Assembly: GCA_963978545.1 (NCBI GenBank)
Contig: OZ021727.1
Span: forward strand, 55,874,487-55,938,486
DNA from: Linyphia triangularis
Lineage: Eukaryota; Arthropoda; Arachnida; Araneae; Linyphiidae
DNA: 64,000 bases
Reading direction: 5' to 3'
Under the pieces are notes generated by a model that was not told the DNA's origin, searched no databases, and was given only the letters and a program-made list of their open reading frames with translations. Shown piece by piece: positions 46,401-63,357 of this stretch (positions are counted from its first letter, which is position 1; every line of letters starts with the position of its first letter). The position numbers and the translations under genes are program-made.

Positions 46401-48625
46401 CCTAAGTCCAACTCCCCTCTCTCTCTATTAATTATAACACTACACTTCCGTTAATTATTAATGCACAGAAAAATCTCGCTTGCAATCTAAATAATTGTTT
46501 ATAGTGATTTAAGTAAATAAATAATGTCTTTTTTACCTGTTGAAGATTCTCTTTCTTGTCTCCTAGACTCAATGCTAAACAAACCTTTTTTGATCCCAAA
46601 TTTGGCCATACTTTTGTTGAATATTAGTTATTGCGGAACAACATTCACATTTGCTGGTACCATTGACCAGACAATAGAAAGAGCAAAACCACGACAGTTT
46701 ATGCAGTGAGATAACCACGACAAGGTACATCTATTTAAATTTCGGTACTGCACAGCGAATACACAAGAAGACGAATTTAAAAAAAAAAAATCTATTAAAA
46801 ATACTTTTACTGATTGGATTGTTACGATACATCCCTCATTTTAAGCTAAAAGGCTTGAACTTTCAAAAAATCTTTATAAAAAAAAGTATTAAAGATTAAA
46901 TTATTAAACATTAATATATTCACCTCCTTTTCAATGTTTTTTAAACAACTGTTTTTAAAAAATTACATCATAAAACAACCATCTTTCTAAAATCAACGAT
47001 TAAAAAAATTGTTAACATAAATATTTCCAACGGAGTATTCCGTTCACAAATAAATTCAAACGTTCTCTAATGAATTCCACCATTTCATTCATTTCCCTTA
47101 TTCAATTCAACACTACATAAGAAACTACCTTGCATGTTTTATTCATCTATGATTTCAGAATCTTATTCAGAATTCGACCCCCTACCTCACTGAAACGTTT
47201 TTTCGATCTTATATCCCCTGTGCCCTGTGGGGGTTCTTCGTTTTATGTGCACTTAGTACCACCATTCCAGCAGAATAGACAACAACATAAGTGCCTTTTC
47301 GTTCCTTTGACAAACAGACCCATGTCTGCTGCATCAGTAAACAGATAAGATATACATTTCTACGATGCCAACGGGAAGATTACCTCAATACTGTAGAATA
47401 AGGATGGTTTTACTCTATCCTGTAATGTGTTTTTCAATATTGAGATTGTTAAGTGATTTCATTGAATTTTGAAAAGAAAAATTTGGGCTGTATTAAATGT
47501 GGAAGTAAATGGCCTGCTGAAATGAATCTTCATTGCATGTATCCGTGGTACGAATGGAAGAAAACCAAAATTCCAAGATATAATATACTTTGATGTTGTT
47601 AAAGGGGGGTTTTAATATTTAAGTTATTTGAATAGATTTATAAATTTCATAAGAGATAAACAAAGTAAGGTAGGTAAAACTATGCTGTGAGTGTTACCAT
47701 GGGCTGCAAGTCACTTTTAAAAACCTTATTTCACTAGAAGTCTCAACCCCTGGACAAAACGTTGATAAATTCTCTTTTGTTCCTTCTTCCTTGAATGCTA
47801 TTCACCTTGGTTTTTGATCCAAGAGGTTGTGAAATCTCTGATTTCTAACCTATGAAGGTAATATAACATCTTCTATTAACCTAAAAATATCAAGTGACTT
47901 TCTTAATGCTCATTTGGTTAATATTTGATATTTTTTTATTTTCAATTCATAATCTTTAGTTTCAAAATCATACACTTTGAGAACAAAACCTCTTTTGTAT
48001 ATACTTCATGAAAATATATCATATTCCCTAATTACACTATTTTTTCTACGAAACTTGTTGAATTTTCTTGAATACAACATTTCTGACAAACCTACAAGAA
48101 GCATACTACATGATTTTTTTTTTAATTACATCCAACGAAACTTGTTTGAAAATAATCTAAAATTTATTACTACTGTTTCTACTTTAAGCTATTCACTACT
48201 ACACAGTAAGCAAAGGAATTTTATTAGGTACGCTCAATTTAATTTTCCTAGATTAAAAAAAAAATTATGCTAGTATACTTCACATTTCATTTTTAATTTC
48301 GTGTTTGCAAAATATCGAAATTTGAACAAATCTTAAAATTAATTCCAATCAATATCCATAAAATGAACCTTTAACTAAATGAAGTTTTGTACATTTCTAA
48401 CTCATTTATATAAATTTGTTTGAAAATAAAATTTACACTATCTATATATTGCTCTGTTTAGTAATTACTTGAAAAAATTAATGTCTGTGAGTTTTTTCAT
48501 TTTAACAGTTTTGAATTTTGTATGCATCAGAGTTACACAGGTCTGTAGAGTATCGAAGTATTCTGAAAACTTTCATGCAGCTGAAAATATGACAAATTTT
48601 GAGTAGGAAATGCTTTTAAAATGAA

Positions 48626-48628
<3 letters not shown>
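46401..48628. other. AT-rich stretch without genes
   Basis: Nothing recognised beyond short chance frames. Confidence 0.5.

Positions 48629-48710
<82 letters not shown>
48629..48710. repeat. (AT)n microsatellite
   Basis: About 40 uninterrupted AT units, followed within 60 bp by the complex repeat. Confidence 0.97.
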
Positions 48711-48715
<5 letters not shown>

Positions 48716-48767
48716 CAGATTAATTAAAATTTTGCTGAAAATTACCTGATATATATATATTATCTAG

Positions 48768-50086
48768 CTGTGAGGCCTCGCGTTGCGGAAATCTGTCATT
48801 CGTGTATAGGACTCAGTTTTTGGTGCTTCGTTCGCAGGAAGGTGCTACGCAAAATCAAGCTCGCTTCGTTCACTGAAAAGTTCATGAGCACATAAACCCA
48901 GGCTTAATTCACTCGTTAAAAGGTTCATTGCTATGCAAGCATAGGTTCTCTTCGCTCGCTGAAAGGTTCATTGCTGCGTAAGCATAAGTTCGCTTCACTC
49001 ACTAAAATCTAATTGCTACGTAAAGCCTTAGTATTGGAAGCCTCTCCCTTGTCAACAAAAAAAAATTCTCCTTTAACACAATAATACAACACCCCTTTAA
49101 GATTATTTTAAAACGTGTATGTCGAAAACAAAATTAGAGGCTGAAACTACTTATGTTGAAACTTTCAGAGATCTAGACCTATTCGAAGTCGCTTTTTGTG
49201 AAAAAATTAATTAAAAAACAAATTAAAATTTTAATATTCTTTTTGTCAATCCAATTTGAAGGCCAAAACTACTTGTGTTGAAAATTTCAGAAATGTAGCC
49301 CAATTACAAATCGTTTTGTAAAATATTTGTTAATTAATCAAAAAAAATTAAATTCTGTTTTTCAAAAATCCAATTAGAAGGCCACAACTATTTATGTTGA
49401 AAATTTCAAAGCTGTAGCCCTATTTGAAATCGTTTTGTAATATATATATTAATTAAGTAAAAAAATTAATTAATAACAAACTAAACAAAAATTTCAATTT
49501 CTGGTTTTTTAAAGTCTACTTAGAAGGCCAAAACTACTTATGTTGAAAATTTTAGAGCTGTAGTCCTATTAAAAATCGTTTTGTAAAATATTAATGAATT
49601 AATTAAAAAAATTAATCAAGAACAAACTAAATAAAAATTTAAAATTATGTTTTTTAAAAGTCCAATTAAAAGGCCAATAGTACTTATGTTGAAAATTTCA
49701 GAGCTGTAGCCCTATTAGTAATCGTTTTGTAAAATGGTTATTTATTAATTAAAAAAATTAATTAAAAAAGAACGAAATAAAAATTTAAAATTCTGTTTTT
49801 GAAAAGTCCGATTAAAAGCCAAAACTACTTATGTTGAAAATTTCAGAGCTGTAGCCCTATTAGATATCGTTTTGTAACATATTTATTAATTAATAAAAAA
49901 AATTAATTAAAAAATTACTAATTAAAATTTTAACATTCAGTTTGTGATGCTTACAATTAGAAGGCCAAAACTACTTATGCTGAAAATTTCAGAGCTCTAC
50001 TCCAATTTTAAGTAGGTTTCTGTAGATCCACAGAGCCAGACAGACAGACAGACACATACACACAGCTTGTTTTATTATTATAGATT
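48768..50086. repeat. Complex interspersed repeat with internal arrays
   Basis: Starts near ATCTAGCTGTGAGGCCTCGC, then a degenerate array with AAAGGTTCATTGCT units (about 48860-49025), then seven longer units (see 49140-49999), and ends CAGACAGACAGACACA and GTTTTATTATTATAGATTA. This head-array-tail layout resembles non-autonomous repeats seen in many arthropod genomes, possibly a LINE/SINE-type or Helitron-type derivative. No coding region. Both ends lie in AT-rich DNA and I could not find a target duplication. Confidence 0.6.
49140..49999. repeat. Seven degenerate 120-146 bp units
   Basis: The core ACTTATGTTGAAAATTTCAG followed by AGCTGTAGCCC recurs at 49149, 49271, 49390, 49536, 49682, 49827 and 49969, each followed by ATCGTTTTGTAAAAT and an ATTAATTAA tract. 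Spacing changes from about 120 to about 145 after the third unit. Confidence 0.9.
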
Positions 50087-51438
50087 ATATTATATATATA
50101 ATGTATAATTCAGATGAATACACTTAATAAAAATACACAGTAAAATAGCACTTATAAGATTTTGACTTTCAAGGAATTACGACAGGCTCACTAATAAAAA
50201 TGGAGTATTTTAGAAAAGTACATACGTCACTTTTCCACTCATGCTAATGCAAGGAAAACTCTTGCATGAAGTGTAGGTCATTAAATAAATTGCTGTTAGT
50301 AATTAGTGAAGGATTCACTTGTTTTCGATTGCAGTCTTTTGTTTGTCTCTTCAAAGTATTCCTCACTGCTTTTATTTAAAGCTTTTGTGGTGGGTTGGTC
50401 AAACACAACACGCAATAACAGTGATGGATTCATGGTCTAGCTATTACCACAGATTAGTTTTGCTCAAAACGGTTATGTTTAAAAATTGATTAAAACTTCC
50501 TAGGATAACACTGAATGATAAACTCTTTAACAAATAGTTTTCAATTATCTATTATTTAATAAGGCTTGAAGTTTTGAGATAGGAATATAATTTATCTTTT
50601 ATCTAGAAAAGGAGTTTACTTGAATAAATAAAGTAAAAAACCTACGTTTATACAACACAAACATTACTTTATTTTTAAATAAATTTTTCCGTGGTATGAC
50701 AGAAATAATATTTTTATGCCATATTTCATATTTGTTATCATATTTCATATATTTTTGTACATATAAACTAGCTTCTAAATTAAATCTACTTGCAGTACAT
50801 TTTAAACTACTGTATATGAAAACATAATTTGCTAAAGTAATTTCTTTAATTTAACAGAACAGCGATTATTTTTGAAAAAAACTGTCGCTTTCAAGTATTT
50901 GTTTAAAGTCAAAGCAATTAGCCCCTATTATTTTTATCTTTTTAAATTTCATTTTATTTTAACTCTAAACATATTTTGTTGTATTTTCGTCTATATTTGC
51001 AGTTATTCACCTCGTGGTTTACTGTGTAACACACACAAATAAATATGTATTTGGATCTCAAACGAAATTATAATTCATGTATAGCACTGAAACGTGTTTA
51101 TGATCTTCATACAGTTTATAGATCTAAGAAAATTGGGTAAAACAATTATATTATTTAATCTTAATTAGCGTTACACTTTGACCCATTCCAAAAAAACATT
51201 AGGATTTATTTCATGATTTCTTCTTTATGCATAAAATAGTAAACGTATGTCAAGTAAAAACATTTCATTTATGTATCAAACTCTGGTTAAAAATATTCAT
51301 AAACCATTTTATACTGTACACAGCAAAATAAAATGTGCGTCAGATTAGTACCTTTATTATAAACATGAGCGATATTAGAAACCAAAAAAAATTTAATAAT
51401 TACATGTCATATTTGAAAACGGAAGTTGGAAAAACATA
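50087..51438. other. AT-rich stretch without genes
   Basis: Nothing recognised. Confidence 0.5.
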
Positions 51439-51623
51439 CAGTCAACTAGCAATAACTCGAAGTTCAAGGGACTGTCCAAATTCTTCGAATTATCCGAAGT
51501 TCGAGTTATCGGGAGTCACTCGGTAGTTATTTTTTATTCAATGCATATTCTTGTGACATAAGGAAAACTTCGAGATAAACAAATATTCGACTTATGAGAC
51601 TTCGTGTTATCGCGAATTCACTG
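51439..51623. mobile_element. 185-bp MITE, pogo/Tigger-like
   Basis: Left end CAGTCAACTAGCAATAAC and right end reversed CAGTGAATTCGCGATAAC share about 26 bp with six mismatches, flanked by TA on both sides. The words AACTCGAAGTTCAAGGGAC and TTCGAGTTATCG are typical of pogo-type TIRs. No coding capacity. Confidence 0.75.
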
Positions 51624-54032
51624 TACTTTCTTAAAAAATTTAAGTACTAAAATTTTAATTTTGAAAAGATAATTATATAGCACTGAAATTTCGTCATTAT
51701 ATGTATGGCTTATATACCAAACAAATTAATTTTATTTAGAAACTTATAATTTTGTTTCATCTGAATTTCAAAATTTGGGAATCTAAAACAACTTTAATTT
51801 ATTCAACTTTAGAAATCTATTAAAATAGTAATTAACTTTATCATTAAATAAATAAAATTCTCTTACAATTTTTTTTTTTTAATTGGCTTTCAGCTGGGGA
51901 AAATTTGTAAATTTCGCATAAATCCACCATCAGTTAGGATTTGTTTTTTGTTTTTTAATTTCTCAATGGTCCCATGAAGTATTAATTTCAAGCTTATAAT
52001 TGAAAATTCTTTAAAGTTATAATTTAGAAACGTTCTTAAAAATTCACAACGAACTCTCCAAATCTTATGTCCACGGTGCTTTAGAATGAAAAATGATATT
52101 CTCGAAACACATTGTTTAGCAATATATCTGATTGTATTATAAATAACGATTACTACGTAAGAAAAATAGCTTTGTAACCTTGAAGTTAAACAATGTAGTA
52201 GGTTATTTTTAAACAATATAGTATTTTTGTATATATAGAAACCCTTATACTCAATAACTCCCTCATCAATGATTCGATTAATTTTTTAATTAGTCACAAC
52301 TCTAAACTTTAGTACAAATGTCAACAATAAACAATAATATTCACTCTTGGGAAAAAAAAAATTTTGATAGCTATTAACCAATTTTATAGTACCCAAAAGA
52401 GAGTCAATACTTTCGAATGTAGTATATCCAAAGTCCTACTTACCATACAGTATAGAATGCTAAAAGTTGGTCACAATATTCCCAAAGCTGTAAAAAGTTA
52501 AATTAAATAATCATGACTTGGACTAACCACCCTTAAGGGTATGTGTAAGGATAAAACGCTTCAAATTGGGAATATCCAGAGACCCAACTTCCCATTGAGA
52601 AAAAACTGTGAAACTAGTTAAATAAGTAATCATTTCTAAACAAGAAAAAACTAAGCTATCACGATTTCGACTAATCGTCTTTAAGGGTTGGAAAAGTAAT
52701 AAAGTGTTCCAAATACAAAATATTTCAATCTTCCAAAACTTTATAAATTAGTACACATACTTCCAAAACTGTATATAGTAAAACTAATCTAACACGATTT
52801 TAGTGAACCACTCTTAAGGGTTCAAAAAGAAAAACTTTCCAAATGTGGAATATTCCATGTTCTACTTTTCATAAAATCAGGATGCTAAAAATTCCGTAGT
52901 GGAAAGCGTATATTCAGTTAGTTATTTACATTTCTTTCTTATTCGGATAAATTCCAGGCTCCTTCTTCGGTTTTAGTGTGTTCCTTTTTACTTCTATCAA
53001 CGATATTTCTTCAAACTGCAACTTATTTTAGAGATATCAATCGGACGTCATAGCAACTTTTTTAGACGTATCAAATGGACTTCAAAGCCCCTTTTTAAAG
53101 CGTGTCAGTGGAACATTGGATGCAGAGATTGCAAACCTAAAAACCTTCCAGAAAAAATTCCAATAAATGTTATAAAACAATTTCATTATAAGTCTCAAAA
53201 TGACAAAAAAAGAATCTTATCCTGACATAAATAAGATGAAAATAAAATTTCCAAACAATTTCATAAATATTTGTTTTACTCTGTAAAGGGATTTAACAAA
53301 TGCCAAAGAAACTTTTTCACTTAAATCTTCCGTGTCCACTTATACGTCTTTATCCAAGATATTAACTTCTAACTTCTTTTCACCATAAAAGAAGAAAAAC
53401 TTTTCTTAATATTTTCTCACTTTTTTTTCTGCAGACATTTCAGTAAGTAATATCTATCATTACTTCTCTTTCACCATGACACCTCCGGGTTTCATTTATT
53501 ATTTTTTATCTTCTTCCCTTTTCAATGACTACTTTCTTTTTGTGAAATTTTCCTTCACTTCAATAGTCTCTATTCTTCATACTTCAATACTTTTTTATTA
53601 TTTTTCTAATTATTTCAAAAGAAACAGCCTTGATGCGTTCCTTATCACATTTAATAACGAACCAACTAACTTGGATTTGGAATAGACCTTTATTTAACGA
53701 TAATATGTATAATTAATCGTATCATGTTATCAATCAATTATACTATATCTACATTTCGTTATAGAAGTATATCATCAAAAGGTTAGTAAAATTTTTACTT
53801 ACTCGGGTTCAAATAAAAAAAATATCTCATTGTAAATGGTTTTTAATAGAGAGTGTTTTTAAATTAAATACAATAATTCGTTCAGAACTCTTTCCATATT
53901 CTTATGCAACAAGTAATGAATTTTTTTTAATATTAATGCACTGCTAAAAATAATGCTAAAAGTGTTTTAAAGCATTTTCCCCACATGCTTATAGTTAATT
54001 AATAATATTAATAATCATAATAATCAATAATA
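51624..54032. other. AT-rich stretch with one degenerate repeat
   Basis: Between about 52390 and 52890, CTTAAGGGT or CTTTAAGGGT recurs at roughly 52533, 52681 and 52814, each with ACACGATTT-like words before it and TTCCAAAT plus GGAATAT words after it: a degenerate ~140-bp repeat in three copies. Otherwise no gene. Confidence 0.5.
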
Positions 54033-58388
<4,356 letters not shown>

Positions 58389-58590
58389 CCGTAAGTCAGA
58401 GTTACTTGGACCCTAGTAGAATGATAAAGTGAGGCAAGTAATTCCAGAAATGTGTTTATTGAAATGTCAGACATAGTTCTTAAGTCATTCGCAAGGTACT
58501 AATAACTACGAAGGACATTTCAATAAACCATTTATCAGGAACAACAAACATTACTTAATCATTATGGGTCCAAGTAACTCTGATTTATAG
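58389..58590. mobile_element. 202-bp foldback MITE
   Basis: Two arms of about 84 bp in inverted orientation share TCAGAGTTACTTGGACCC near the ends and TTTATTGAAATGTC at the inner edge; TA lies on both sides. A TA-flanked palindromic element fits a Tc1/mariner-derived MITE. Confidence 0.78.
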
Positions 58591-58827
58591 TATCTCTGAA
58601 AACTCCAACGTTTTCTAATGATTAAGCATGTTGAAATCAAACCCTCTTCTTGTAATGGTTTGTGTTCCCCCATATGGCATATCTAAATAATAGACTTTAA
58701 GTGTCTTACATGAATCTTTAAAAATTAAACACTAAGTACATTATGTCCCATTCTGCACGGATCTAATACTTGAAATTTTTCGATGAACTATACTTCATTT
58801 TTATTTTCTTATTATTTTTATTTGCAG

Positions 58828-59030
58828 AGTACTCAATACTGTTGGATTAAGGTTTGACCAAAAGACACTGAAGAACCACCAGCAATAACTATGATACACC
58901 ATGACACATACGATAGGCTGACAACGATATGAGAGATCCGCTACTGACAAAGAGATGAATTTCAGTACTGAATTTATTTAAAGATGCTATCTTCTTTGTA
59001 AGAACTAATTAATAAAGAAATTAGAAAATA
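58828..59030 (+). other. Candidate 3'-terminal exon
   Basis: A strong acceptor (long T-rich tract ending ATTTTTATTTGCAG) is followed by about 150 bp of richer composition and an AATAAA near 59012. One frame stays open for 19 codons (VLNTVGLRFDQKTLKNHQQ) to a TAA, which could be a C-terminus; a non-coding RNA exon is equally possible. Confidence 0.22.
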
Positions 59031-59516
59031 TAGTTAAAATACGATTTGTATCTATATCTAATCAAATTATATTTACTTATTTTTTTATGGCAGTGAAATT
59101 GGGTTGTTTCATTTGATAAAAATGTAAGTACTTTTGAATTAAGTCAATTAATAACAATACTAAAAATATTAAAATAAAAGAAAACTCAAAAATTGTAGTG
59201 AGGAAAAACACCAACAGAAAATTTATCCTGGTATATACATTGCAAATCATAAAACTCAATTAAAATATTCCTTCGTTGCTTTAAACAAATCACTTACCAT
59301 AATCTCAGATTATTTTTTTTTTTTTTTTTTGAATTCTCAAATCAACTTCCACATCAACGCACCACTTCCATACACAAAAAAAATATCCATCATTATTTTT
59401 TATTCTTTCAAACAACACTCTTCTTAAGATTTCTTTCACGCGATTCTTTTCTTTGTGCCATTTATCCCATTTTCACAGGAAAAGAAAAGGAATACTAGGG
59501 ATTATTCGTTCTTCCT

Positions 59517-59842
59517 GCGCGTATCGGTCTCTTCCTGAATAATCAATCTATCAACCATAATCCTTTTTTCACAACCGTTTTGTCCGTTCCATTGTAGTAG
59601 AATTTATCGCGGTTGCCAGATCCCAAGCGACAAACAAAGTCGATTCTAGTCGCTTTGCCGTTTTCCTATTCTTCTTCCTTTTTTTTTTAAATGGATCTTT
59701 AATCTTCGACGATCGCTTTCGTCTTATTCTTCTTCTTTTACGCCTCTCTTCTATCTTTATTGCGGTACACGATATACGAGTTACGGCAGAACGTAAACAA
59801 AATCGTTTGCAATCGAACTCGTTCTTCGAATGAGAATTCACG
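59517..59842 (+). promoter_or_regulatory. CpG-rich stretch ending in a splice-donor-like site
   Basis: About 26 CpG dinucleotides in 326 bp by my count, in a region where CpG is otherwise rare. It ends at TTCACG followed by GTGAGT (59843-59848), a good donor on the plus strand, with an ATG at 59830. This is what a promoter plus first exon could look like. A 90-codon Lys/Arg-rich minus-strand frame (59569-59841) covers the same stretch, but its composition follows from the pyrimidine-rich plus strand. Confidence 0.3.
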
Positions 59843-59848
59843 GTGAGT

Positions 59849-60680
59849 AAAACTCCAGCCGTGTTTTTTAAATGTAGTACAATGTATCTGCGTCTCTTTT
59901 AACCTTTTTGTTTTTTATAGAGTTATTTCACGTAAGGACAAAAGCTAAAATTTAAATGGCATGCGGGGGTTTCAGACTTAAATGTTTTGGAAAAAGGTGT
60001 AAAGGCTTCATTTATTTTTCGTTAAGACCTAAACCTATTTACCAGTATATAGTGAAATATAAATATAACAGGACTTTTGAAAAATAGGTATTTAAACAAC
60101 CATTTGAAGAAGAACGAAATTCTTTTAACAGAAATGCTAAGAAAAAATTATATTACCTTACACAAAATAAAATATAGTTTTTTTATTTTATCTAGTGGTG
60201 AAACTTTCTCGAATTATACTTATTTTGATACAAATTTTTTAATCTTTGTGATTAGCAGCCCGAAACGCACTAGCATCAAGTAGTGGCTCACTGATACATA
60301 CAGCGCCATCTGTGTTCATGGAAAAAATAACTATTTTGTTCTTTAATGGAAAGAATCTTGTGATATTATAAGCCTTTTTTTAAAAAAATTCAACTTCCAA
60401 CACTCAAATTTTCAAGAATTGTAAATTTTTCAAAAGTTCTATCACTTTTAAATCACCCAAATAAAAATAAAAATAAAATAATCCAAAGTAAATTGGCACT
60501 CAACATCAAAAAGCAGTTGTGAATTTCCGCAACTTTCAGAATATCATAAATTTCTCACTATTAGGTAAAGCATAAGTAGACAACCACATTAAGAAACAAG
60601 CTTCTCAATAAGAATCAAATACACAAGGTCGTTTGCACTTTATGAAAACGATTTTGAAAGTTAAGTTTTATGTATAAATG
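59849..60680. other. No gene recognised
   Basis: AT-rich. A short CAGCGCCATCTGTG motif at about 60301-60314 is noted without assignment. Confidence 0.45.
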
Positions 60681-61571
60681 TCATACTTTTTTGAAGATAT
60701 GGCAACAGTTGTAGCTCAAATTTTCCATGAAAGTAAACTTTTTCTTAGTAGTTTCATGTCAATTTTACCACATATTTCTTGGACCGTTTTCCAATGTTGG
60801 ATCAGTGTTCTTGGATGCTGTTTTCCTAAGGACCGTTTTATTAAGCCGAAATTGCAAAAATCCATTCGTAGGAGGGTCAGGTGACATTACAAATACGAGT
60901 ATTTCATTACATGATATACACTTTATTCCTGTTTCTGATTCTTTCTTTGTTAAATAAGTGGCAATTGATTTAAGCGTGTGACTAAAGGCTTTGTACATGT
61001 GGATCTCAGTTTAAACAATCTCTTTTCCATATAAGGCTGAAAATTCTTCTTCAAAAACTGGCTCTAAAATATTCAGCTGATAGTTGAGTGAATTATTTTT
61101 TACTTCACTTGAGACATTTTTGATTTTTAATTTGTCGTAACAAAATCCTGGAACTACAATGAATCCCTTTATGAACTTTTCTTTGCACTGACGAAGCTAT
61201 TTCGTATGGACATTTTTGTCAGAAAATTGATCCTTTTTATTACAGTCAATTAACTGTGCCCATGCCTCATCAAGTATTACCACAAATTTCCACTTTTCAA
61301 CAACTAGGTGTTTTACAAATAATGTTCTACAATTTGTTTTTCTTTCGGCAATATACTTTGGCAAGAGCAGATGAACTTTAGGTTTAAACGTCTTTTTTAA
61401 CTTCAAATCTTTATAAATGATATTACTTACAGTGTCAGAAGATATTCCTAGTTTCAATGTAATGGATATTTGGGTCGGTGGACTTTCTTTTAGAATCAGA
61501 GACTTCACTTTTTTGATAGTTTCCTGCGCTCAAACAATTTTAGGATGAGGTTTCGCGATAATTTTTTTCAT
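60681..61571 (-). pseudogene. Tc1/mariner-type transposase, decayed
   Basis: One minus-strand frame can be followed from an ATG at 61571 to TGA at 60683-60681, about 296 residues, with in-frame stops at 61532-61530, 61199-61197, 61013-61011, 60767-60765 and 60761-60759 but no frameshift. The N-terminal part has helix-turn-helix character (ITLKLGISSDTVSNIIYKDL); the catalytic part starts with WKFVVILDEAW (first Asp), then IHMYKAFSHT, where the expected second Asp is Tyr, then SPDPPTNGF, where the third acidic residue appears to be Asn. It is therefore catalytically dead. I found no TIRs around it. Confidence 0.75.
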
Positions 61572-62263
61572 TTTAACTTTGATTAAGACGGGGTTTTTTT
61601 TTTTTTTTTTTAACTTAATACGTAATAAAGGCCTTTTTTTGAAACGCAATATCCCTGATTTTTACACCACTTTATAATTTGTTATTGCGAATATTTCTCC
61701 TCGAAAAGCACAATTACGTAACGTTCGAATTTAGGAACCATTTTCAAAATTAATATCTTATTTTACATTCCATTTAAAGAAGATAATAGCGGTAGACAAT
61801 TATTCAGAAGTTGGATTCGGTGGAGTTTGTGTTAGGCTGACCCTCCCTTCAAGGTTGTCCAGACAAAATAGAGTTCCTGTAGATATTTCATGCAGATACC
61901 ATTCAAAGATTTAATGTATACAAAGTATACAAACATCAGCATTAAATTACACGTAAAGTGTCCAGCAAATAATTACAAAATCGTGAATGTAAATCCCTTC
62001 AAGTAACACTTAAACAAGTCTAAGATACAATAAGCAGTACAATATTTAATAAATAAAGTGATATAGAATGAACGGATGGATGTGAATTGCGTGCTTTGTC
62101 AAGGCATATCACTCTACGGCCATCCTTAGATCTCATCGTCTCAATAGTACTATAAAATGAAATAAATATAAAATATTTAATTTCGAATGACACTTGATGT
62201 CACTTTTTAAAAGTGTTTTATCTTTTACAGTTTAATTTGTTCTTGTGAATCTGTACTATGTAT
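61572..62263. other. No gene recognised
   Basis: AT-rich with a poly-T run near 61593-61610. Confidence 0.45.
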
Positions 62264-63357
62264 GGGTCAAAATCACGAAACGGTCCAAAACTTGTCCCAA
62301 GTGTTTTTAAATATGAAATTAAAGAAAAAGCTAAAGAAAAATAAAATAAATACAAACCTAATGAATTTTTTATTAAGAAACTTGAAAAAATAAAGGGATG
62401 GAGGCAAATAAGTTGATAAAAAATAATTTTCAACTTCGAAAACGTCATTTCGATGACTGTCCTCAGCGAGTATCAATCATAATCATTTGCATTGTATGCG
62501 ACAATTGTTTTCGTTTCCTTTTCAAATTTCAACTAGTTACTAACTCTGAATATTCTATAATAGAAACAAACAACTAGTTTTGTTTTTTATTTATTCTTTC
62601 TTTTTACTTTGTCCCCAACTTTTGCGTCATTTCGATAACGCCACCGTTTTTCACGTTGAAACCTTAACCATTCAACGTAAATAGCTGAACTTCTCACATT
62701 TTAGTGTTAAACTATTAATTCGCACATGATCACGTTAAGGAAAGTGGATACAATTTTATTTTCACTTTTTAAAATTGATTGATATTTAGACTTAACTTCG
62801 TGCTTACATCTATTATCCATCATTTCGGCGACGTTTCGGGAATGAGCACCGTCGTCGAAATAACGTTAAGCCTCGAGAGATGCAACTTTTCTATTAATTT
62901 CCTATAATATTTCGAGTTTTTGATGATTTTTAGAAGAAAAGAAAACGAAAAGAGAGAAAAGGTTCTAGAATTTTGAATAAAATCCATTAATTTCAAAATT
63001 CGGTAGCCGTTCATTAAGTGTTCGAAATCGCGGTTATAAAAATGCAAAAGTTATAAGAAATATTATCTTACTCATTAAATATTGTTATAATACTATAAAA
63101 ATCTTAAAAATAGTAATAAGAAATAAAAGTATACAAATTTTTTATGGAGCAATATGTATTTACCATCACGTCACTTTTGACTGGATTACAGCAAATAATA
63201 GAAAAAAATACTTTGTATTAAAATTTAGAGTGCAAACTTTGAATTCCTATAAAAAATAAGTTTACTGAAAGAAACAACGAATAACAAACTTGTTTACATA
63301 AAGTTTTAAAATCAAAGTCTTGATAAGCTATATTTTCCCATTTCGTGATTTTGACCC
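62264..63357. mobile_element. Possible TIR-bounded element
   Basis: GGGTCAAAATCACGAAA at 62264-62280 is the exact reverse complement of 63341-63357, 1.09 kb apart, and similarity continues loosely on both sides. The interior has no recognised gene. Outer ends and target duplication are not visible, so the true termini may lie a few bases further out. Confidence 0.5.

Noticed and set aside
59569..59841. 90-residue Lys/Arg-rich minus-strand frame
   Set aside because: Composition follows from TTC/CTT-rich plus-strand sequence; no family resemblance.
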